From NCBI GenBank assembly GCA_024640385.1, contig JAHEFC010000096.1, forward strand, positions 1-11,284: 11,284 bases of DNA, read 5' to 3'. Below the pieces are notes generated by a model. It was not told where the DNA came from, ran no database searches, and was given only the letters and a program-made list of their open reading frames with translations. This stretch comes from Sphingobacteriales bacterium (GTDB taxonomy: Bacteria; Bacteroidota; Bacteroidia; Chitinophagales; Chitinophagaceae). The position numbers and the translations under genes were made by a program. This document shows positions 6,932 to 11,284 of this stretch, in pieces. The first letter of the stretch is position 1, and each line of letters starts with the position of its first letter.

Positions 6932-7207
6932 ATGAGCATTAAATATAATCCTGCCACCCTCAACCGCATTGAAAAACTCATCGAAGAAACGGGATATATC
7001 CTGCGATACGAGAGGGGAACCTTTCAAAGCGGTTACTGTGTGCTGGAACAGAAGAAAGTAGTGGTACTGAATAAATTCCTGCAAACCGAAGGCCGTATCA
7101 ATACACTGATCGATCTGATCTCCACGCTGAATATAGAACCCAGTCACCTTAGTCCTGATAACCGCAAACTCTACGAGGAACTGGCTGCCAAGTTCGAAGA
7201 GTCCTAG
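6932..7207 (+). CDS. Small protein of unknown function, 91 residues
   Basis: No function recognised. The protein starts MSIKYNPATLNRIEKLIEE and appears to have an amphipathic helix at 7-20, a short beta-rich middle (YILRYERGTF, YCVLEQKKVVVLNKF at about 22-54) and two C-terminal helices (57-69 and 77-89). It has no signal peptide or membrane segment, so it is probably cytoplasmic. I have an impression of similar small proteins in other Bacteroidota, but this is recall and was not tested. The middle part loosely resembles the start of ImmA/IrrE-like domains but has no HExxH metal motif. The ATG at 6932 is preferred over the GTG at 6917, which overlaps the -7 box. The next gene starts 37 bp downstream behind its own candidate promoter. 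Codon use looks like that of its neighbours. Confidence 0.75.
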   Translation: MSIKYNPATLNRIEKLIEETGYILRYERGTFQSGYCVLEQKKVVVLNKFLQTEGRINTLIDLISTLNIEPSHLSPDNRKLYEELAAKFEES

Positions 7208-7232
7208 TTCAGCCGGTCTGGACTAATCCAAT

Positions 7233-7241
7233 TACATTTGC
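7233..7241 (+). promoter_or_regulatory. Candidate -7 element directly before the MBL-hydrolase start
   Basis: TACATTTGC is a full match to the Bacteroidota -7 consensus. It ends 3 bp before the GTG start at 7245. With the usual spacing from the box to the start of transcription, the mRNA would begin at or within a few bases of the GTG, so the message may be leaderless. No clear -33 element is seen. Confidence 0.5.
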
Positions 7242-7244
7242 GGG

Positions 7245-8021
7245 GTGAGTTATCCCAATCTTCATATCAGGTTCCTGGGCACGGGCACCAGCAGCGGCAT
7301 ACCCATGATCGGCTGCGACTGTGAAGTATGCACATCAAACGACCCCAGGGACAACCGGTTGAGGAGCAGCATCATGGTCAGTTCCGCTAAAACATCACTG
7401 GTGGTGGATACAACCCCCGATTTCCGTTACCAGATGCTTCGCACCAATACCAAGCACGTTGATGCGATCGTGTTCACCCATCCACATAAAGATCATATAG
7501 CCGGGCTCGATGATATCCGGGCATTTAATTTTTTCTCCCGCAAACCCATGGAACTTTTTGCGAACTCACTCACCGAAGAGGCGTTGAGAAGGGATTTCTA
7601 TTATGCGTTCGCCGAAAGAAAATATCCCGGGGTGCCGGAGATCAACCTGAACCTGATTGCAACAGATCCATTTGTTGTGGGTGATATTCCGGTTGAGCCC
7701 ATTGAGGTATGGCATATGAAAATGCCGGTGCTGGGTTTTCGGTTCGGAAAATTCACCTATATAACAGATGCCAACAGGCTGGACGATGAGGCCAAGGAAA
7801 AAGTAAGGGGGTCAGAAGTTATGGTTCTTAATGCCCTTCGCAAGGAAAAACATATTTCCCATTTCTCCCTGAACGAGGCGGTGAGCCTGGTGCAGGAACT
7901 CGGGGTGCCCAGGGCCTATTTTACCCATATTTCCCACCAGCTTGGATTACATGAAGAGATCTGCAACGAATTGCCCGAAGGTATTGAGCTGGCATACGAC
8001 GGACTATCCCTCAACATCTGA
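7245..8021 (+). CDS. PhnP-like metallo-beta-lactamase-fold hydrolase
   Basis: A 258-residue metallo-beta-lactamase-fold enzyme of the PhnP/RNase Z-like branch, which contains phosphodiesterases; its substrate is unknown. The metal site is complete: HPHKDH (79-84), His157 (WHMKMPVLGFRF), Asp175 (YITDAN) and His228 (FTHISHQLG). Near the N-terminus the motif LGTGTSSGIPMIGCDCEVC supplies Cys24, Cys26 and Cys29. With His231 these match the extra structural zinc site known from Escherichia coli PhnP. No phn genes are nearby, so a phosphonate role is not supported and many Bacteroidota carry such a protein as a lone gene. The start is GTG at 7245: an in-frame TAA lies at 7224, no ATG, GTG or TTG occurs between them, and the next ATG falls inside the conserved motif. 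No signal peptide is seen. Confidence 0.9.
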   Translation: MSYPNLHIRFLGTGTSSGIPMIGCDCEVCTSNDPRDNRLRSSIMVSSAKTSLVVDTTPDFRYQMLRTNTKHVDAIVFTHPHKDHIAGLDDIRAFNFFSRKPMELFANSLTEEALRRDFYYAFAERKYPGVPEINLNLIATDPFVVGDIPVEPIEVWHMKMPVLGFRFGKFTYITDANRLDDEAKEKVRGSEVMVLNALRKEKHISHFSLNEAVSLVQELGVPRAYFTHISHQLGLHEEICNELPEGIELAYDGLSLNI

Positions 8022-8104
8022 GATCAGGGATCAGAAAAATAACCTCCGAAACTGTTTTTTCACGTTTGTTTTCATTCGCAGGGATGCCAACTTCATAATA
8101 AAAA

Positions 8105-9022
8105 ATGAAAGAGTGGTTGATGAGCTACCTGGTCTTTTCCAGGAAAGAAAGAACGGGTATCATTGTGCTGGTGTCACTGATCTTATCGATCTGGCTTTTG
8201 CCGGAATTCTTCGGCAAACCGGAAAAAATAACAAATGAAGAGCAGGCTGCTGCTGATTCATTTGTGAAAAGTAAGGCCGAAGGAGCTGCCTTGGAAGTGA
8301 GCAGAACTTTTCACCTTTTTAGTTTTGATCCAAACACGATCTCTGATGCGGACTGGGAAGAGCTGGGCCTGAATAAGAAAACGATCTCCATCATCAGAAA
8401 TTATTTGTCGAAAGGTGGCAGGTTCCGCGAACCCGATGATATCAAAAGGATCTATGGGTTAACCAGCGGGGATGCTGAAAGGCTGTTGCCTTATATTCGG
8501 ATTGCAGGCCGGGAGGGAAAAACACATATTTACTATCCCAACCGATCCGTAAAAAAAGATACTCTTTATTACCGGGCTTATACCCCGAAATATTACACGC
8601 AGCATCCCATTCAAAAGACACGGGTGATGATAGACATCAATACGGCAGACAGCACTGAATGGGAGGCTTTACCTGGCATAGGGATAAAACTGGCGGCCCG
8701 CATCGTGAAATTCAGGGAAGCATTGGGTGGATTTCACCATGTTGAGCAAGTCAGGGAAGTGTACGGAATAGATGACAGCCTGTTCAACAGGATCAGGCCC
8801 GCACTGATTAACAGTTTGGGGATTTCCAGGAAGGTCAGGATCAATGTCTGGGAAGTGGACTCGTTGGACATGCATCCATATATACAAAAACATGAGGCGA
8901 AAGCCATTGTGAAATACAGGAGCCAGCACGGTCGTTTCAATGCTGCTGATGAGCTTGGTAAAATCAACATTTTTTCCAGTGAATGGATCGAGCGATTGAA
9001 GCCTTATATAGACCTTGATTAA
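8105..9022 (+). CDS. Membrane-anchored triple helix-hairpin-helix protein (ComEA-like)
   Basis: A 305-residue protein with a short basic N-terminus (SRKER), a single membrane segment at about 17-34 and a soluble C-terminal part. The positive-inside rule puts the soluble part in the periplasm. It contains three helix-hairpin-helix units: 74-132 (SFDPNTIS..GLTSGDAERLLPYI), 175-236 (the best conserved, DINTADSTEWEALPGIGIKLAARI, a typical ComEA signature) and 245-304 (ending FSSEWIERLKPYIDLD). ComEA-type proteins bind double-stranded DNA non-specifically during uptake, so a periplasmic DNA-binding role is plausible. Most ComEA proteins have only one such domain. The start ATG at 8105 is the first in the frame region; an ATG at 8120 is a weaker alternative. 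It lies 83 bp after the MBL gene, and a possible -7 element CACGTTTG (8061-8068, one mismatch) may give it its own promoter. Confidence 0.85.
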   Translation: MKEWLMSYLVFSRKERTGIIVLVSLILSIWLLPEFFGKPEKITNEEQAAADSFVKSKAEGAALEVSRTFHLFSFDPNTISDADWEELGLNKKTISIIRNYLSKGGRFREPDDIKRIYGLTSGDAERLLPYIRIAGREGKTHIYYPNRSVKKDTLYYRAYTPKYYTQHPIQKTRVMIDINTADSTEWEALPGIGIKLAARIVKFREALGGFHHVEQVREVYGIDDSLFNRIRPALINSLGISRKVRINVWEVDSLDMHPYIQKHEAKAIVKYRSQHGRFNAADELGKINIFSSEWIERLKPYIDLD

Positions 9023-9121
9023 GGGGGGCACATGATGCTGATTTTACTGTTTTGCAGTCCAATATACCGATGCCTAATACAGACCAGTTTGCCTGTTTTA
9101 AAGGCAGCTTCGGAACAAAAG

Positions 9122-9142
9122 CTAACACTTGTTAGTGTTTTT
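9122..9142 (+). promoter_or_regulatory. Overlapping palindromes: terminator hairpin or operator before the acyl-CoA dehydrogenase
   Basis: Two palindromes share this site. CTAACA-CT-TGTTAG (9122-9135) is a 6-2-6 dyad of the size bound by small dimeric repressors. AACACT-TGTT-AGTGTT (9124-9139) is a perfect 6 bp stem with a 4 nt loop followed by TTT and then ACTATTTTTG, which resembles a short rho-independent terminator for the upstream gene. The site lies just upstream of the candidate -7 box at 9145, so binding here could also block transcription of the acyl-CoA dehydrogenase. The sequence alone does not decide between the two. Confidence 0.5.
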
Positions 9143-9144
9143 AC

Positions 9145-9152
9145 TATTTTTG
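9145..9152 (+). promoter_or_regulatory. Candidate -7 element of the acyl-CoA dehydrogenase gene
   Basis: TATTTTTG is a full match to TAnnTTTG, 17 bp before the ATG at 9170. The implied leader is about 12 nt and contains AAGGA, an acceptable ribosome-binding site. No clear -33 box is visible; that region is occupied by the overlapping palindromes at 9122-9139. Confidence 0.5.
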
Positions 9153-9169
9153 ATCCCGAAATAAGGATT

Positions 9170-10312
9170 ATGGAATTTCAGCAAGATGAGATCACGCAAC
9201 AGGTAGCGCAGGTAGCAAGGGATTTTGCCCATTTACATATTAAGCCCCACGTTATGGAGTGGGATGAAAGACAGGAGTTCCCTGCGCACGTATTCCGTGA
9301 AATGGGGAAGCTGGGGTTGATGGGTGTTCTGGTTCCTGAAGCTTACGGAGGAGCCGGCCTCTCTTATTTTGAATATGTAGCGGTGATCCAGGAAGTTGCA
9401 AAGGTATGTGGGTCACTGGGGCTCAGTCTTGCTGCACATAATTCTCTTTGCACGGGTCATATCCTGCAATTTGGCAATGAACAGCAAAAGCAGAAATACC
9501 TGCCAAGGCTGGCATCTGGTGAATGGCTGGGTGCCTGGGGATTGACCGAACCCGAAACCGGCAGTGATGCGGGCAATATGAAAACCACGGCTGTTAAAGA
9601 TGGGGATCATTGGGTATTAAATGGAAATAAGAACTGGATCACACATGGTCGCTCTGGCGAAGTTGCCGTAGTGATAGCAAGGACGGGTGAGCCGCGTGTC
9701 AGCGGGAACAGTACGGCTTTTATCGTTGAGCGTGGCACAACAGGTTTTCTGGGGGGCAAGAAAGAAAACAAACTGGGCATGCGTGCCAGTGAAACTGCGG
9801 AGATGATTTTTGACAACTGCAGGATCCCGGATTCACAACGATTGGGTGAGGTAGGAGATGGATTCAGGCAGGCATTGAAGATCCTCGATGGCGGAAGAAT
9901 TTCGATTGCCGCATTGAGTATTGGAATTGCGAAAGGTGCATTTGAAGCAGCTCTGCAATATTCAAAAGAGAGAAAACAATTTGATCAACCCATTGCTTCT
10001 TTCCAGGGTATCTCGTTCAAGCTGGCCGACATGGCTACGGAGATAGAAGCGGCGGAATTACTTACCATGCAGGCAGCTGATCTTAAGAATAAAAAACTTC
10101 CCATGACCAAGGAGGCTGCAATGGCTAAATATTATGCCAGTGAAGTTGCTGTGAAAGTTTCTACTGATGCTGTGCAGATATTCGGCGGATACGGATATAC
10201 AAAAGACTTTCCCGTGGAGAAATATTATCGTGACAGCAAGCTGTGCACAATAGGAGAAGGTACTTCTGAAATACAGAAAACTGTTATTGCGCGGCAGATC
10301 CTCAATAAATAA
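9170..10312 (+). CDS. Acyl-CoA dehydrogenase
   Basis: A 380-residue FAD enzyme that introduces the alpha-beta double bond into an acyl-CoA, passing electrons to electron-transfer flavoprotein; cytoplasmic. The length is exactly that of the short/medium-chain dehydrogenase family. Domains: N-terminal helical part 1-115; middle beta domain with the flavin-binding signature [12 protein letters not shown] (124-135) and [10 protein letters not shown] (151-160); C-terminal helical part 230-380 with [15 protein letters not shown] and [20 protein letters not shown]. The catalytic base is expected at Glu363 in IGEGTSEIQ, the usual position for short-chain and medium-chain enzymes. Acyl chain length or a branched-chain substrate cannot be told from the sequence. 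The ATG at 9170 is chosen because it gives the standard N-terminus ([19 protein letters not shown]) and follows AAGGA. An open frame continues upstream to 9032 but its residues are unlike the family. The 3' end is partly duplicated in tandem. Confidence 0.95.
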   Translation: MEFQQDEITQQVAQVARDFAHLHIKPHVMEWDERQEFPAHVFREMGKLGLMGVLVPEAYGGAGLSYFEYVAVIQEVAKVCGSLGLSLAAHNSLCTGHILQFGNEQQKQKYLPRLASGEWLGAWGLTEPETGSDAGNMKTTAVKDGDHWVLNGNKNWITHGRSGEVAVVIARTGEPRVSGNSTAFIVERGTTGFLGGKKENKLGMRASETAEMIFDNCRIPDSQRLGEVGDGFRQALKILDGGRISIAALSIGIAKGAFEAALQYSKERKQFDQPIASFQGISFKLADMATEIEAAELLTMQAADLKNKKLPMTKEAAMAKYYASEVAVKVSTDAVQIFGGYGYTKDFPVEKYYRDSKLCTIGEGTSEIQKTVIARQILNK

Positions 10313-10349
10313 CTGTGCAACAGATCCTCGATGTGTAGCTGCGCGGCAG
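10288..10349 (+). repeat. 26 bp tandem duplication across the acyl-CoA dehydrogenase stop
   Basis: Copy A (10288-10313) contains the last codons and stop of the acyl-CoA dehydrogenase. Copy B (10314-10339) follows immediately and matches at 18 of 26 positions, with seven of eight differences being transitions. A third partial copy (10340-10349, TGCGCGGCAG) is identical to the first ten bases of copy A. Read in the homologous frame, copy B would encode VQQILDV-stop, beside ARQILNK-stop in copy A. Copy B is not translated because copy A ends in TAA. It looks like a decayed tandem duplication of the gene end. Confidence 0.65.
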
Positions 10350-10375
10350 TTAACATTTTTTTATGTTTTTAACTG
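10347..10375 (+). terminator. Possible terminator hairpin after the acyl-CoA dehydrogenase gene
   Basis: CAGTTAACAT (10347-10356) can pair with the complementary bases in ATGTTTTTAACTG (10363-10375), forming ten pairs with a three-T bulge and a 6 nt loop. The stem is AT-rich and the downstream sequence is only moderately T-rich, so it may be a weak terminator, 35 bp past the stop codon. Confidence 0.4.
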
Positions 10376-10430
10376 ATTTCTAATCTTTCAGCCGGAGAAG
10401 GTTATAAATAATTTATTTACATACGGTAAT

Positions 10431-10468
10431 TAATGTTGTAACATCAAAAAATTAATGTTGCAACATTA
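10431..10468. promoter_or_regulatory. Tandem 16 bp palindromic operator pair
   Basis: TAATGTTGCAACATTA (10453-10468) is a perfect 16 bp palindrome. A near copy, TAATGTTGTAACATCA (10431-10446), lies exactly 22 bp upstream, about two helical turns, so proteins bound at both would sit on nearly the same face. The dyads have no loop, which argues against an RNA hairpin and for a dimeric DNA-binding protein. They lie about 71 and 93 bp upstream of the transcription start inferred from the -7 box at 10520, a position common for activators. The regulator is not known and is not in the window. The rest of the 289 bp intergenic region (10313-10601) holds only the tandem duplication, hairpin and promoter listed separately. 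Confidence 0.65.
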
Positions 10469-10519
10469 CGGAATTGTTATCTCTCCGCCTCTTATCCGCT
10501 ATTTCTATAATGCGAGGGT

Positions 10520-10527
10520 TACCTTTG
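10520..10527 (+). promoter_or_regulatory. Candidate -7 element of the secreted-protein gene
   Basis: TACCTTTG is a full match to TAnnTTTG. No good TTTG lies about 20 bp upstream, which would fit a promoter that needs an activator such as one bound at 10431-10468. The implied leader is about 70 nt, the longest of any gene here. Confidence 0.5.
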
Positions 10528-10601
10528 ATCAAATAGTGTATTAATTACATATTGTAAGATGATTGTTGTCATATACTCATTTGTCACCAAATACTCAGTA
10601 T

Positions 10602-11012
10602 ATGAAAGTGAATGTTGTAAAAAACATGTTTGTCCTTGTTCTCGCAGTTCTTTTCTCAGCCGTTGCCATGGCGTCTTCGGTGGATTCACCATCCAACAAG
10701 ATCGGAAAGGACAGCAATGTAGACATCAGGTACACGGGTGCCAATCAGGACTTTTTCAATTTTGAAGTTGCTGTACGTCAATCCGGAAACCAAAGACTCA
10801 CGCTGCGCATCCTGGATGAAGCGGGTATTGAGTTGTATCGCGAAAGCATTGGTAAAGGTGGATTCAGCAAAGCCATCAAAGTTGTACGTAATGATTATTC
10901 CCGCCTGAATTTTGTAGTTGACTCACAGAACGGTCAATACAAGAAAGCCTTCAAGATCCAATCTGAAGTTCTGGAGCGTATCAATGTAGTGGAAGAAGAG
11001 ATCAACAATTAA
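10602..11012 (+). CDS. Small secreted protein of unknown function, 136 residues
   Basis: The N-terminus is a clear signal peptide: MKVNVVKN, a hydrophobic core (FVLVLAVLFSAVA) and a likely signal peptidase I site after AMA (residue 24). No lipobox cysteine is present; the mature protein has no cysteine at all. The mature part (about 112 residues) alternates short hydrophobic strands with turns (VDIRYTG, FNFEVAVRQ, RLTLRILDEAG, LYRESI, KAIKVV, LNFVVDSQNG, KKAFKI), suggesting a single small beta-sandwich, followed by an acidic helical tail. Small Chitinophagaceae secreted proteins of this style are known as hypotheticals; the beta pattern faintly recalls T9SS C-terminal sorting domains, but no clear sorting motif is present. 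The ATG at 10602 is preferred to an upstream TTG at 10563 because it gives a normal signal peptide. The long leader and operator pair upstream suggest tight control. Confidence 0.8.
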   Translation: MKVNVVKNMFVLVLAVLFSAVAMASSVDSPSNKIGKDSNVDIRYTGANQDFFNFEVAVRQSGNQRLTLRILDEAGIELYRESIGKGGFSKAIKVVRNDYSRLNFVVDSQNGQYKKAFKIQSEVLERINVVEEEINN

Positions 11013-11019
11013 TCTCCTC

Positions 11020-11193
11020 TCACTCAAGGAAATCATCGTCACGCTTGACCTGGTATTTATCGAATAGTTTGTCGATGGCGCCGCCAAAGATGGGGAACTT
11101 TTCCTTTGCAAAATCTTTGATAATGGTGATCGCCTGGATAGCCTGCTGTTCTGTTAAACCAGCACTTGTAAGCCTGTTGATGAGCTCGTTCAT
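11020..11193 (-). CDS. Small helical protein of unknown function, 57 residues
   Basis: A short leftward ORF beginning MNELINRLTSAGLTEQQAI and ending in the acidic tail RDDDFLE. It seems almost wholly helical: an amphipathic helix at 2-9, a LTEQQAIQAITIIKDFAKEKF helix at 13-33, then a Pro-Ile-Phe-Gly-Gly turn and a helix IDKLFDKY (40-47). The pattern recalls small Bacteroidota helical proteins of unknown function with an EQA..AI..I..F.K.K.P core; this is recall only. Support for it being real: GGAG lies 2 bp before the ATG, the composition is protein-like, and it ends 7 bp from the stop of the convergent secreted-protein gene. A possible -7 element TGTTTTTG (11214-11221, one mismatch) precedes it. 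No membrane segment or signal peptide. Confidence 0.6.
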   Translation of the reverse strand: MNELINRLTSAGLTEQQAIQAITIIKDFAKEKFPIFGGAIDKLFDKYQVKRDDDFLE

Positions 11194-11229
11194 ACTCCAA
11201 TTTTGACTCTTTTCAAAAACAATCAGAAG

Positions 11230-11271
11230 TTAGGAAGTAAAAATTAAAAAGTAAAAAGTAAAAAGGTAAGC
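11230..11271. repeat. A-rich heptamer tandem array at the right edge
   Basis: Six consecutive 7 bp units: TTAGGAA, GTAAAAA, TTAAAAA, GTAAAAA, GTAAAAA, GGTAAGC. The unit length equals that of the elements at 49-206 and 5405-5478, although the sequence differs. It may be one arm of an inverted structure whose other arm (TTTTTAC-type units) lies beyond the window, or simply an A-rich upstream region of the 57-residue gene. Confidence 0.6.
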
Positions 11272-11284
11272 CAACAGCAAACCA

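Noticed and set aside
7245..8021. Assignment as phosphonate-pathway phnP.
   Set aside because: The zinc motifs fit PhnP, but no phn genes surround it and this fold branch has several substrates; only a family-level name is justified.
9090..9106. A hairpin TGCCT...AGGCA after the helix-hairpin-helix gene.
   Set aside because: Only a 5 bp stem with no T-tract behind it; too weak to call a terminator.
9032..9169. A 46-residue N-terminal extension of the acyl-CoA dehydrogenase.
   Set aside because: The extension is unlike the family, and it spans the palindromes and the candidate promoter. The ATG at 9170 with AAGGA gives the standard length.
10602..11012. Calling the secreted protein a T9SS cargo with a C-terminal sorting domain.
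   Set aside because: The beta pattern is only faintly similar, the protein ends in an acidic helical tail and no sorting-domain motif is visible.

Overview
The window looks like a chromosomal segment of a Bacteroidota bacterium, most likely a Chitinophagaceae-type member. The evidence is a PorX response regulator (specific to Bacteroidota with a type IX secretion system), a Bacteroidota-type LpxD, and several matches to the phylum's -7 promoter element TAnnTTTG. Weak Shine-Dalgarno sequences and the use of TTG and GTG starts fit the same group. The family assignment below phylum is an inference. No rRNA, tRNA, CRISPR array, transposase or phage gene was seen.

Layout. Left block (1-4140): a leftward pair, a SAMHD1-like HD phosphohydrolase followed 24 bp later by lpxD (lipid A synthesis), diverges from rightward porX across a 96 bp intergenic region whose two candidate promoters overlap. 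Middle block (4226-6837): two leftward genes, a flavin monoamine oxidase and a membrane-anchored nitrilase-family amidohydrolase, separated by a long perfect hairpin. Right block (6932-11012): rightward genes for a 91-residue conserved-looking small protein, a PhnP-like metallo-beta-lactamase hydrolase, a membrane-anchored protein with three helix-hairpin-helix units, an acyl-CoA dehydrogenase and a small secreted protein. A 57-residue leftward ORF closes the window, tail to tail with the secreted protein.

The genes are mostly housekeeping or envelope functions (lipid A, T9SS regulation, lipid or amino-acid oxidation, possible DNA uptake) and do not form one obvious pathway. The most unusual content lies between genes. 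Three large inverted structures sit at gene 3' ends. Each is built from short tandem units of 7 or 8 bp that run in opposite orientation on the two arms, and a fourth single arm lies at the right edge. Their sequences differ (GCAGGTT-type, AGAGAGCC-type, GTAAAAA-type) but the design is the same, and they touch or nearly touch the stop codons of lpxD, porX, the nitrilase gene and the oxidase gene.

Other regulatory content: a pair of near-identical 16 bp palindromes spaced 22 bp apart upstream of the secreted-protein gene, overlapping palindromes just upstream of the acyl-CoA dehydrogenase promoter, and a GTG start that appears to lie at the transcription start (candidate leaderless mRNA).
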